A stretch of 64,000 nt of DNA from Enterobacter quasihormaechei (GCF_004331385.1 NZ_SJON01000001.1:186001-250000), one strand, 5' to 3'; shown: positions 28,331 through 35,749, counted from the first letter of the stretch. The notes: a model not told the origin generated them from the sequence alone. Program-made: numbers and translations.

Positions 28331-28963
28331 TTACAATAATTCGTGCGCTTTCGCGTAATCAATTAATTCAACGATACTCTGCACGCCCAGCTTCGAAAAG
28401 ATATTAGACTTATGGGCGCTAATTGTTTTGTTGCTAAGTAATAATTGATCGGCAATCTCCTTATTAGATAATCCGTTCGCCAGATACCGCAAAACCGTCA
28501 CCTCACGATTCGATAAAGGCATATCCACAGCGGCGCCTGTCCGGGAGCCCAGGTGATTTATAAAACTCAACGTTTCTGACGGGAAAAAAGAATAGCCCAT
28601 CAGTATCATTTCCACTGCGTTATAAATTTCTCCCAAATCTTTTCGCTTGCTGACAAAACCATTGGCCCCGGCGCGAATGGCGCGGCCGGCATAGAAGGCT
28701 TCTGATTTTGAAGAGAGGAAAAGCACCTTAATGTCTTTGTTTAAGTTCCTGATTCTTTTCAGTAATACGAACCCATCCGTGCCCGTCATTTCAATATCCA
28801 GAATGACCAGGTCGATAGGGTGGTTGCGTATACAGTCAAGCACTTCGTGGCTGTCGCCTGACTTCAGTTTTACCTGGATGTTTTTATTTTTCTGTAGCAG
28901 GACTTCTATCGACATTCTGACGATAGGGTGTTCGTCCATAATGATAACGGATGCCGGTTTCAT
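28331..28963 (-). CDS. fimZ: Response regulator FimZ, activator of fimA
   Basis: NarL/LuxR-type response regulator of 210 aa. The receiver domain (1-120) has phospho-acceptor Asp in LVILDIEMTG, conserved Ser in LFLSSK and Lys in FVSKR. The HTH (SNREVTVLRYLANGLSNKEIADQLLLSNKTISAHKSNIF) is at about 145-190. In Salmonella FimZ binds and activates the fimA promoter together with FimY and also down-regulates motility. No cognate kinase is adjacent. Confidence 0.94.
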   Translation of the reverse strand: MKPASVIIMDEHPIVRMSIEVLLQKNKNIQVKLKSGDSHEVLDCIRNHPIDLVILDIEMTGTDGFVLLKRIRNLNKDIKVLFLSSKSEAFYAGRAIRAGANGFVSKRKDLGEIYNAVEMILMGYSFFPSETLSFINHLGSRTGAAVDMPLSNREVTVLRYLANGLSNKEIADQLLLSNKTISAHKSNIFSKLGVQSIVELIDYAKAHELL

Positions 28964-29771
28964 TTTTTATGCCTCAGATTGTTAAAAGCGTTATGCTGAG
29001 TTTTGTAAAAACTCTCGAAAAGCCGGAAGGATAATTGCGCAGATCCTTCTACGGTAAATGTCCCGGGGAAGAGCGAAAGCATCCTTGTTTACGTAGTGTG
29101 ATATCGATGCCTCAGCGCAGTTATCTCATAAGGCTGGTTATGGCAAAATGATTTTTCTTATTAGTGTGTCAAACACGTCTTATTATACCGTTTAAGTAAT
29201 GTCCGAAAAGCCTGTAAATTAATATCCATATATTGCTGATTATTATCTTCTGGATCTGAATCGCTACCTTTTTAAATTTAGCAAAAATGTCCTGATATTG
29301 CATTTACCACACACTTTCATCTTTATGTAATAACAAAAAATAAACGATATTACTGTATGTTGCTAAAATGTTAACAATACGCAGTCTGTGACGGAGGTCA
29401 TCCTGCCCGCTCGCCACCCCTGATATCCGCGCTTTCGCACGTCATCGCCCCTTTATAAACGTCTCAGGCCAGGCTTAAGATCCCGGCGTATGAACAGCAC
29501 TATCTGCTGTTTTCTTCACCTCTCATCGCGTTTATTTACACGTAAATCGCTTGTTTTTACACCATTATCACTCTGTTAACGAAAACGTCAGGTCCTTAAC
29601 GCCTGGATAAAAGTACTCTGATTGAGCATATAAACAGCATTTCGCGCGGTTGAGGGCTAAGAATTAGGAATAGTTATAAAATCGAAAGTTTTGTTAAAAA
29701 ATACAAAAATTTAACATATATCCTAAGTATTTTCCTAAAGGTCTTTAGGAATTAAGGGGTTATTGAATACG
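28964..29771 (-). other. Long AT-rich gap between fimY and fimZ
   Basis: These 808 bases hold no plausible gene. DNA near 29150-29370 and 29640-29760 is AT-rich, while 29390-29480 is GC-richer. GAGG about eight bases before the fimZ start serves as its ribosome site. The length leaves room for a separate fimZ promoter and a long untranslated leader. A cluster of TCCTAA/TTAGGA motifs lies next to the fimY stop. Confidence 0.5.
29724..29751. promoter_or_regulatory. Palindrome cluster of TCCTAA motifs downstream of fimY
   Basis: The inverted repeat TTCCTAAAG-GT-CTTTAGGAA (29732-29751) has 9-bp arms. It overlaps TAAGTATTTTCCTA (29724-29737), which differs at two positions from the RcsAB box consensus TAAGAATATTCCTA as I recall it. 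It could be a fimY-end structure or a regulator site for fimZ. No T-run follows, so a terminator is less likely. Confidence 0.35.
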
Positions 29772-30488
29772 TTAATACGTGAAATCTGAGAGGTTGTTGA
29801 GAAGATGTAGCAACTCGTGTCGATGGTTCAGCCCAAGTTTCGCCAGGATGCAGCTGAGACGGTAAATAATGCGGCTATAGGGGCGGTTCTGTATCTGCGC
29901 GATCTGACGCAGGGAGCTACCCTGCGACAGCGCCTGTAAGATTGGCCATTCTTCCCTGGAAAACCACTCTTTCCGGTGGCCGACGGGAGACGGCGGCTCC
30001 AGCAACGTTTGTTGCATAGCCAGCGCCGAAAGCTGCCGTTCAAGCACGTGAAAAGGGCCAGCCGCTTTGCAAAACAGGCGTGTATCGTAATCATCGGCGC
30101 GGATGAGCAGGTAGGGGGTCAGGAAGGGAGGGTACAGGCTGTGGCGTCGTAATCGGTCCAGCAGTTCAATCAGCGGCGAGGCGCGGCTCTCTACGTCTAC
30201 CACCAGACGTGATGAAGGCCATTGATTCAAATCGCTGAGGGCTGCTTCCAGCGTGGAGTAGTCGCAGCAATTGCTCAGGGGCGAATGCCCGCTCAGAAAA
30301 CCGGAACGGAAAAAGTTATCCTGTGTGACCAGAACGATAAAGGGAGCATCGGTTTTGCGGGTCTGGTTGATTGACTGGCTCAAATATTCGAGACGATCAA
30401 AAAATGGGAGAGCAAAAGGCGAGTGCGTTGAACCCAGTGAATCACTTCCTGTCCGACGACGCCGGTAACGGCGTACTGTCATTCGCAT
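29772..30488 (-). CDS. fimY: Fimbrial regulator FimY
   Basis: Protein of 238 aa, co-activator with FimZ of type 1 fimbriae in Salmonella. It begins MRMTVRRYRRRRTGSD, an Arg cluster also present in Salmonella FimY. Conserved central segments are LPFFDRLEYLSQS, FIVLVTQDNFFRSG and SRLVVDVES, and a LuxR-like HTH lies near the C-terminus (FSREEWPILQALSQGSSLRQIAQ). GAGGGA lies five bases before the ATG. The seven N-terminal Arg codons are all CGN (CGA, CGC, CGT, CGG, CGT, CGT, CGG); none is AGA or AGG, so dependence on the fimU tRNA through this cluster is not expected here. Confidence 0.92.
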   Translation of the reverse strand: MRMTVRRYRRRRTGSDSLGSTHSPFALPFFDRLEYLSQSINQTRKTDAPFIVLVTQDNFFRSGFLSGHSPLSNCCDYSTLEAALSDLNQWPSSRLVVDVESRASPLIELLDRLRRHSLYPPFLTPYLLIRADDYDTRLFCKAAGPFHVLERQLSALAMQQTLLEPPSPVGHRKEWFSREEWPILQALSQGSSLRQIAQIQNRPYSRIIYRLSCILAKLGLNHRHELLHLLNNLSDFTY

Positions 30489-30512
30489 AGCTTCCCTCTT
30501 GGCGATGACCGT

Positions 30513-31211
30513 TCAGTCCTCCTGCCATCTCCAGGATGGCCAATAATATCCCTGACCGAAGCGCGCGCCAGCCTGAAGCGCACACTCACGATCCTTTTCT
30601 GTTTCAATGCCTTCTATAAGCACATTGGCAGCAATTCTTGAACAAAGACCGACCAGCTGCGTCAGCGCTGGCGTTGCACGTAGTCGCCAGAAAGCCATCT
30701 TATCGATTTTGATTCCGCTTAACGGCAGACGGCAGGATAAAAATGCGGGCCCTGACGCTTCATCAATATCATCCAGCCAGATCCGATGCCCCTGCGCCGT
30801 CAACTGCTGAAGCGCACAACTTACCCTCAGACGTGTTGGGTCTGAGAGGGAAAAGAACGAGGCGGGCTCCACGAGTTCAATGTTCAGCGGTGGGCTGTTA
30901 AGTTGCAGTAAGCGCTGGAACATATCCGGGATGGTCAGAACGGTTATCGGCACATTTATGAAAAGGTTGTCACAGGGAGAGGGGTTTTTTAACGCAGCGA
31001 TCTGGGCTTCCAGCAGCATAAGCGCCCGGGCGGCGGACCAGTCGCGGAAAAAGTCTTCACTTTGCTGATGCGGTGACAGCACGCTGAGCACTTCGGCCCC
31101 AATTGTGCGGGAAGAGGAGAGGGCGACAATGGGTTCAAGCTTGATGCCTGTAATGTCGCGTGAGATGTGCTGCACGCACGAGGGGAAACCTGTCTGGTCT
31201 GGCGCTGTCAC
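30513..31211 (-). CDS. EAL-domain protein, c-di-GMP phosphodiesterase (STM0551-like)
   Basis: Protein of 232 aa that is a lone EAL domain. The signature appears as AEVL instead of EAL. The other conserved residues look present: Asn in INVPI, Glu in IELVE, Asp-Asp in LDDID, Lys in GIKIDK, Glu in IEGIETE and the final QG. It lies just upstream of fimY on the same strand, at the position of Salmonella STM0551, whose product degrades c-di-GMP and lowers fimbrial expression. No membrane segment or sensor domain is seen. Activity is an inference from the conserved residues. Confidence 0.85.
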   Translation of the reverse strand: MTAPDQTGFPSCVQHISRDITGIKLEPIVALSSSRTIGAEVLSVLSPHQQSEDFFRDWSAARALMLLEAQIAALKNPSPCDNLFINVPITVLTIPDMFQRLLQLNSPPLNIELVEPASFFSLSDPTRLRVSCALQQLTAQGHRIWLDDIDEASGPAFLSCRLPLSGIKIDKMAFWRLRATPALTQLVGLCSRIAANVLIEGIETEKDRECALQAGARFGQGYYWPSWRWQED

Positions 31212-31346
31212 TCCGTCGTCCTGTTCACTTCCAGCCTCCAGGTGGCCGGGATACCGCAGGACAGTGTGACGGCGAAGTAAACAGGAAAACAGCAGGCGTT
31301 ACTTAAAAGCGGCTAAGCCTTTTCGCAGCCCGTAAAAGGAGCATAA

Positions 31347-31415
31347 ATGTTGAAAAAACAGCCGTATTTACAATCAGCTAGTCATTATCGGCAGAGAAGG
31401 CGGAAAAGGCATTGA
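31347..31415 (+). CDS. Possible 22-aa Arg-rich leader peptide before argU
   Basis: ATG at 31347 follows a near-perfect AAAAGGAG (31334-31341) with five-base spacing, and the frame ends at TGA 31413-31415. The last third codes Arg-Gln-Arg-Arg-Arg-Lys-Arg-His, with codons AGA-AGG-CGG-AAA-AGG at 31395-31409. AGA and AGG are read by the tRNA encoded 64 bases downstream. The stop codon overlaps the -35 of the tRNA promoter. No promoter for the peptide itself is evident. It may be chance, a remnant of a lost gene such as fimW, or a supply-sensing leader; translation is unproven. Confidence 0.3.
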   Translation: MLKKQPYLQSASHYRQRRRKRH

Positions 31416-31439
31416 CTCACTACGCATTGACCGTATAAT
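31412..31439 (+). promoter_or_regulatory. argU promoter
   Basis: TTGACT (31412-31417) and a perfect TATAAT (31434-31439) are separated by 16 bp and followed by a GC-rich stretch before the tRNA, as is usual for stable-RNA promoters. Confidence 0.85.
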
Positions 31440-31478
31440 TCCAGGCGTTTCACCACCGCGAAGTATACTCTTCTCCGT

Positions 31479-31555
31479 GCGCCCTTAGCTCAGTTGGATA
31501 GAGCAACGGCCTTCTAAGCCGTAGGTCGTAGGTTCGAATCCTACAGGGCGTGCCA
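31479..31555 (+). tRNA. argU: tRNA-Arg(UCU), counterpart of argU/fimU
   Basis: Complete 77-nt cloverleaf with encoded CCA. The anticodon loop CTTCTAA gives UCU, which reads AGA and, by wobble, AGG. The anticodon stem ACGGC/GCCGT and T arm GTAGG/CCTAC are perfect. The acceptor stem GCGCCCT / AGGGCGT contains a G1-U72 wobble; as I recall, E. coli argU has a G-C pair there. In Salmonella this tRNA (fimU) is needed to translate fimY. The 3' end abuts an integrase remnant, so the gene is an integration target. Confidence 0.96.
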
Positions 31556-31570
31556 TTTAAAAACAGTCAC

Positions 31571-31822
31571 TTACGCCAGTTTCAAGCCAGCCTGATTTTC
31601 TCCTTGTGTCGTATTTGTGTCATGGTTGGCAAAAATGGCATCTATTTTCCGTGCGTGTTCGCTTAAATGGTTCGGTGCCATGTGAGCGTATCGACGGACC
31701 ATTTCGATGCTTTTCATCCACCCTCTCCTGAAGAACGGAACCCCTAACTGAATTAACCAACTTGCACGGGATGTTGCGTGTCTTAAAATAGTAAAATTAT
31801 CAATATCTACATGATGGTACAC
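31571..31822 (-). pseudogene. Tyrosine integrase remnant, C-terminal end
   Basis: The 83 codons resemble the last part of a P4/lambda-type integrase: LRHATSRASWLIQLGVPFF (box II, normally HDLRHTWASWLVQ, here with two extra residues and the His lost), then WMKSIEMVRRYAHMAPNHLSEHARKIDAIF with the nucleophile Tyr. The N-terminal and core-binding domains are missing. It lies 15 bases from the tRNA 3' end, where an integrase of an element using argU as attachment site would sit. It marks an old integration event. Confidence 0.8.
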
Positions 31823-32009
31823 TGTATTTTATGTACTAAATCAACATTGCGCGTCTTCCTGGCGGTGGGTGTATAGTGTACATATGGAAAATGCTTTGAC
31901 TTAGTGTTGACGTATATCTGTTTATAATGCTTATTATTTTGAGTATGCAGAGTTAAATATGCATTGTCATTCAGTGCTGCACCAGTAGTTCTATAAGATG
32001 TGCTATTAC

Positions 32010-32033
32010 AATGCGCACCTGATGGTGCGCATT
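32010..32033. terminator. Hairpin downstream of the acyltransferase
   Basis: Perfect 10-bp stem AATGCGCACC / GGTGCGCATT with TGAT loop, followed on the plus strand by TTATT. It lies 11 bases beyond the acyltransferase stop and may stop transcription from both sides. Confidence 0.6.
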
Positions 32034-32044
32034 TTATTCATAGG

Positions 32045-33184
32045 CTATGCAGCTATTAACTTATGAGAAAGCTTAGAGATCTTTATACTTTTCTTGTCTA
32101 CGTATATGTAGAATAATGTTGAAATCATATAAACAGATGATATTGTGACCAAGGATGTGAATATTGCTGAGTATTCATAACTGAGTCCCAGGCTCTTAAA
32201 TAGATCAAAACCAACTTGTGTCATCACGTAGAATACTGGAATTTGTATCAGATACGCAGAATACGATACCTTACCAAGATATAATGATACTCTATTCGTA
32301 ACTGTACATTGAGCAACACCTGATTTCACGACAGCAAAAACAATCAAAACGCCTGAAATCATATTCGATAAGTAATATGGATTGGATTTTCCTCCTGGAG
32401 CTTTGAATGACATAAGTTCATATATTATGCTATAGGAGTTACTTTTGTTATGGAAACCTGCAAAATATAGGCCCGCTATTAATGCAAGATAGCCTGTTAA
32501 CTTTGAAGGCTTAATTTCGGCATGATATATGGCCGAGCCAATCAAAAAACATGCATAGCTGGCACCAATCTTATCTGGCGAAATACAAAACATTAATAAT
32601 GCACCGGTAAAAAGAACCACTTCTTTGTATTTAACTTTAACTATCAAAGGTGTCATGCAGAATACTATTAATGAACCAAAAAACTCAACTTGCATTGTCC
32701 ATATAATAATATTATATGACCTGTCGCAGAATAACACGGCTGATACCAATCCATTATAAATCGCGCCTGGTAAATCATGGCCTTTTACGTCCAATACTCC
32801 ACCAATCCATGAGAGAGTATTAAATCCGTCTGGGGTGGCAATCATTACGAAATAGCACAGCAATACAGAACCAAGAGTTGGAAGCATTAATCTTGGGTAT
32901 CTTGACATCGTCATCTTTAGGCAGTTATTTAAGATATCGCCATTTCTGCAACATGCAAAACTGAGAATATATCCGCTAAGCACAAAAAAGATGAAGACAG
33001 CAGCCGTTCCGGAGTAGAAGAATGCAAAAGGGGAGTGGTATATATAATACTCAACCTGCGAGTGCTGCTCAGAAATTCTTCCAGTATAGACATATGGAAA
33101 AAAAATCAGTGACAGATGTGAAAGTAGAACCATCAAGCATGCTACACCTCTAACTCCATCAACAGAGTCAATTTTTTCTTTCAT
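32045..33184 (-). CDS. Acyltransferase family 3 membrane protein
   Basis: Protein of 379 aa with about ten hydrophobic helices. It begins SVDGVRGVACLMVLLSHLSLIFFP, the acyltransferase-3 (OafA/NodX) entry motif with its catalytic-type His. Members O-acetylate or otherwise acylate surface polysaccharides such as O-antigen or capsule from the inner membrane. The coding sequence is strongly AT-rich with many AUA, AAA and UUA codons, unlike its neighbours, and it follows an integrase remnant. It is therefore probably a recent horizontal acquisition that alters surface antigens. The acceptor is unknown. Confidence 0.85.
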   Translation of the reverse strand: MKEKIDSVDGVRGVACLMVLLSHLSLIFFPYVYTGRISEQHSQVEYYIYHSPFAFFYSGTAAVFIFFVLSGYILSFACCRNGDILNNCLKMTMSRYPRLMLPTLGSVLLCYFVMIATPDGFNTLSWIGGVLDVKGHDLPGAIYNGLVSAVLFCDRSYNIIIWTMQVEFFGSLIVFCMTPLIVKVKYKEVVLFTGALLMFCISPDKIGASYACFLIGSAIYHAEIKPSKLTGYLALIAGLYFAGFHNKSNSYSIIYELMSFKAPGGKSNPYYLSNMISGVLIVFAVVKSGVAQCTVTNRVSLYLGKVSYSAYLIQIPVFYVMTQVGFDLFKSLGLSYEYSAIFTSLVTISSVYMISTLFYIYVDKKSIKISKLSHKLIAA

Positions 33185-33277
33185 TTTCGCTAAACCTGTG
33201 ATTAAGCATAATCTTATTGATTTTGTGCGTATAATGGCACATAAAACACATTAAGTCAGCGCCTTGTATAGGTTATT

Positions 33278-33460
33278 GTGACGAAGATTTATACAACTAA
33301 AACGTTTGACATGGCCAACCTAAACAGAATGGGAATCACTCTTATCCCCGGGAAACGCGTAATTTACTGTGCAAAGTTTGTACGTCACTCTGCGGATTTA
33401 GCAGCTGAGTTTAAGTTAATCAAAGAAAAACAATTATTATTTAATACATGTAAAATGTAA
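33278..33460 (+). CDS. Doubtful 60-aa open frame
   Basis: The frame starts with GTG 33278 and encodes a basic peptide without recognised motifs. No ribosome binding site is clear, and an internal ATG (MANLNRMG) at 33311 is equally possible. It lies in AT-rich accessory DNA. It may be a remnant or a chance frame; I give it low weight. Confidence 0.2.
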   Translation: MTKIYTTKTFDMANLNRMGITLIPGKRVIYCAKFVRHSADLAAEFKLIKEKQLLFNTCKM

Positions 33461-34072
33461 GTAATACAGGCACGTAGCGGTATCGATCCTAACTTCTTTT
33501 AGTCTGGAAATCCTTCTATTGATTATTGTAGTTTATAAAAGCACTGTGCGTGCATACAGTGTGTTTGAGAGGGGTTACGCAATGCATTGTAAACATTCCT
33601 AACGTCTTTAGAATCAATTCAGTCGAATCTATAAGTTATCGCTATCTAAGTACGAACAGCTTCATATCAAAGCTTCAAACTTTTGATTGGTATTTCACTC
33701 GGGAAGAGGCGAATTCATGTATTTAGCGAGGCTAGCTTTGCTTCGCTGACAAAGTGACCGAAGGTAGCGACAAACGTTAATGGATTCTACCAACATTGGG
33801 AGGGTTGCAATGATAGGATTTCCTCTGTTGTCGATGGTCTTCGTTGAGTGTTAGATATCAGCAGAGGTTTATTGCAACTCAAGTGTTGTCAGTAGGGTGC
33901 GTGAAACTGATGTTGGGTAAGCAGCGATTGAGTCTTTTACGACAAAGACGAGACGTTTTGATGATCTTCTTGTGCGACTGCCATATAACTGTAAGGGTAC
34001 ATATTATAGATGATGGCATATCGTATGCGACGCATCGACTCTTCCCCGACGTCCCTGTAGGAGAGTGCGCCA
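33461..34072. other. Gene-free accessory stretch
   Basis: I find no gene I can support in these 612 bases. Short open frames lack ribosome sites and homology. Composition is AT-rich to about 33,700 and mixed afterwards. It probably holds decayed DNA of the element inserted at argU. I could not find a second copy of the tRNA 3' end that would mark the far attachment site. Confidence 0.4.
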
Positions 34073-34364
34073 TTATTGCCCGGTAACGGCAGCCGCGGCG
34101 ACCGGATGGTCAGCGTTGGCCACCACGGTTGCGCGGGCGACGGGATGATAATCACCACCTGTTGCGGCTGCGACAGCGACAGGATGGTCGGCAGAAACCA
34201 CCGCGGTGGTACGGGCGACGGGATGGCTGCCTTCACCGGTGGCTGCCGCGACGGCAACAGGGTGATCGGCAGAGGCGACGGCGGTGGCGCGTGCTACCGG
34301 GTGGTTCGCAAAGGCAGAGAACGATGCAGTAGTGAAAGCCAGCGCGAGAATGATTTTTTTTCAT
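34073..34364 (-). pseudogene. Secreted HPVA-repeat protein, frameshifted in an A8 tract
   Basis: On the minus strand ATG 34364 follows a strong AGGAG with eight-base spacing. After Met-Lys-Lys the gene runs into eight A residues (34354-34361). In frame zero the product ends after about 43 codons. With seven A the frame reads MKKIILALAFTTASFSAFA, a perfect signal peptide, then about 77 residues of tandem repeats of the form HPVARATAVASADHPVAVAAATG, ending in TAA at 34073. The reading frame, its repeats and GC-rich third positions are intact downstream. It could be a real mutation, a slippage (phase-variable) site, or a homopolymer sequencing error. Function unknown. Confidence 0.65.
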
Positions 34365-34663
34365 GAGGTAACTCCTGTCGTTTTTTCCTGAATGACCAGG
34401 GGAGACATTAATCTGAATAATGCTGATAAAGAATCGTGAGCTGATATCGCTTCGCCTGAGGCAATAATACGGACAGCGTAGCTGGATATGTCGCTATTGA
34501 TAATAGAAATGACTCTGTCTACAGGGTTTATTTTGTTTGGTTTTAAATTTTCGTTTTTAATTTAAAATTAAATTTTGACCTTGAATAAGCATATTTTGCT
34601 AAAGAGGATGCATTTGCGCCAGGCAGAATGGCGATACCTTTAATGAAGAATAATGGGTTAAAA
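34365..34663. other. Intergenic region before the glycine-zipper gene
   Basis: This stretch is AT-rich around 34,530-34,600 and contains a TTGACC (34575-34580) but no matching -10 that I trust. It must hold the promoters of the two divergent small-secreted-protein genes. No other feature is seen. Confidence 0.4.
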
Positions 34664-35092
34664 ATGAAAAAACACTTACTCATCGCGTTGAGCTTTCTGG
34701 CTTTCGCCAGCCCGGCGATCCACGCCGGTTCCCGAACGCTGGTGGAATATGGCACCGTTCAGCAGAGCCAAATCATTACACATACGCGTGAGGGCTATCA
34801 TCCACTGCGTACGCTGGTCGCGGGTACGATTGGGGGCGTCGTCGGGCACCAGTTCGGTAATGACAAAGGGAACACCGCGATGACGGTGGCTGGCGCTACG
34901 GCCGGGGCGGTGGCGTCACATAAACAGCAGTCCAGCGAGCTGGCCGTGCAGGAAGTGAAGCTGCTCATCAAGACCCAAACCGGCCAAACCATTCAGGTTG
35001 TTCAGCCTAATAATGGCTTGGCGTTTAACCCCGGCGATAAAGTTCGCATTCTCACAACAGGATCGATTACGACCGTTGATAAATTCTATTAA
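34664..35092 (+). CDS. Glycine-zipper envelope protein, SlyB-like
   Basis: Protein of about 142 aa. The signal peptide MKKHLLIALSFLAFASPAIHA has no lipobox Cys. The glycine-zipper domain follows (TLVAGTIGGVVGHQFG, GATAGAVAS, about residues 48-80), and then a small beta-rich C-terminal region (VRILTTGSITTVDKFY). This resembles the 17-kDa antigen/SlyB family of outer-membrane stress proteins, but in an exported non-lipidated form. Two upstream in-frame ATG codons (34628 and 34643) lack the signal-peptide pattern. Confidence 0.75.
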   Translation: MKKHLLIALSFLAFASPAIHAGSRTLVEYGTVQQSQIITHTREGYHPLRTLVAGTIGGVVGHQFGNDKGNTAMTVAGATAGAVASHKQQSSELAVQEVKLLIKTQTGQTIQVVQPNNGLAFNPGDKVRILTTGSITTVDKFY

Positions 35093-35438
35093 GGACGTTA
35101 TCAGCAATGTCGTGGTGTTTACGTCTGCACTAAAAATAGTGATGCTCGATATCTGAATATTCAGGACGATATTTTTCCCGTAACGTTAAACGACCCCGCG
35201 CTCAGAGGGTTTATAAAAGTCTTTCGCATACCGATGTCCGCATCGGTGTTCCTGTTGGAGCTTGCCTGCTACGGGAACAACGCCTGAGTGCAAAAAAATC
35301 AGGCGGCATCACAAAATCAGCCAGAGAAACTGTCAGAGGTAAATGGCATTTTCGCCAATCCTCTACCATGCTCATAACACCTCACCGTTTCGCGTGGGGC
35401 CTTTTCGTAGTTGCTCATTAATCTCAAGGAAAAAGGTT
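35093..35438 (+). other. Intergenic region with two inverted repeats before yahO
   Basis: ACCGATG-TCCG-CATCGGT (35230-35247) and CGCCTGA-11-TCAGGCG (35281-35305) are perfect hairpins. They could be part of the yahO leader or of a small RNA. AAGGAAAAAGG before 35439 is the yahO ribosome site. I see no protein gene. Confidence 0.4.
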
Positions 35439-35714
35439 ATGAAAAAAACGACTGCTATTTTGTTGGGCACCGCGTTTCTGTTTACCACCAATGCCTTTGC
35501 GGCTGAAATGATGACAAAAAACGAATTCGAAAAAGTTGAATCGCAGTACGAAAAAATCGGTACCGTGAGCACCGCTAACGAAGTCTCTGTCGATGATGCG
35601 AAAAAAGAGCTGGTCGAGAAAGCCGATAAAGAAGGCGCTGATGTGCTGGTGCTGACCTCCGGTAACACCAACAACAAAATTCACGGCACCGCCGATATCT
35701 ACAAGAAAAAATAA
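35439..35714 (+). CDS. yahO: Periplasmic DUF1471 protein YahO
   Basis: Protein of 91 aa. After a signal peptide (…TTNAFA) comes [20 protein letters not shown], then a small BhsA/McbA (DUF1471) fold ending [17 protein letters not shown], nearly superimposable on E. coli YahO. The family responds to envelope and acid stress; YahO itself has no assigned activity. In E. coli the gene lies elsewhere, near prpR, so its position here is a rearrangement. Confidence 0.9.
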   Translation: MKKTTAILLGTAFLFTTNAFAAEMMTKNEFEKVESQYEKIGTVSTANEVSVDDAKKELVEKADKEGADVLVLTSGNTNNKIHGTADIYKKK

Positions 35715-35722
35715 TACCTGAG

Positions 35723-35749
35723 CAGCCACCCCCGTACGCGGGGTGGCTG
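35723..35749 (+). terminator. yahO terminator hairpin
   Basis: Perfect 10-bp stem CAGCCACCCC / GGGGTGGCTG with a 7-nt loop, nine bases after the yahO stop. The T-run is weak (TGCGTCACGCTTTCTC). Confidence 0.6.

Noticed and set aside
30513-31211. Degenerate, c-di-GMP-binding-only EAL protein
   Set aside because: The signature is changed to EVL, but the glutamate and the other metal and catalytic positions appear present, so I do not call it inactive.
33844-34086. 80-aa plus-strand frame beside the repeat gene
   Set aside because: No ribosome site or recognisable motif, and it runs into the end of the minus-strand repeat gene.
34076-34366. 96-aa Gly-rich plus-strand frame
   Set aside because: Antisense of the HPVA-repeat gene, whose ribosome site, signal peptide and repeats are on the minus strand.
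31556-35000. Second copy of the argU 3' end as far attachment site
   Set aside because: I scanned for CTACAGGGCG and neighbouring bases by eye and found none; it may be degenerate or lie elsewhere.
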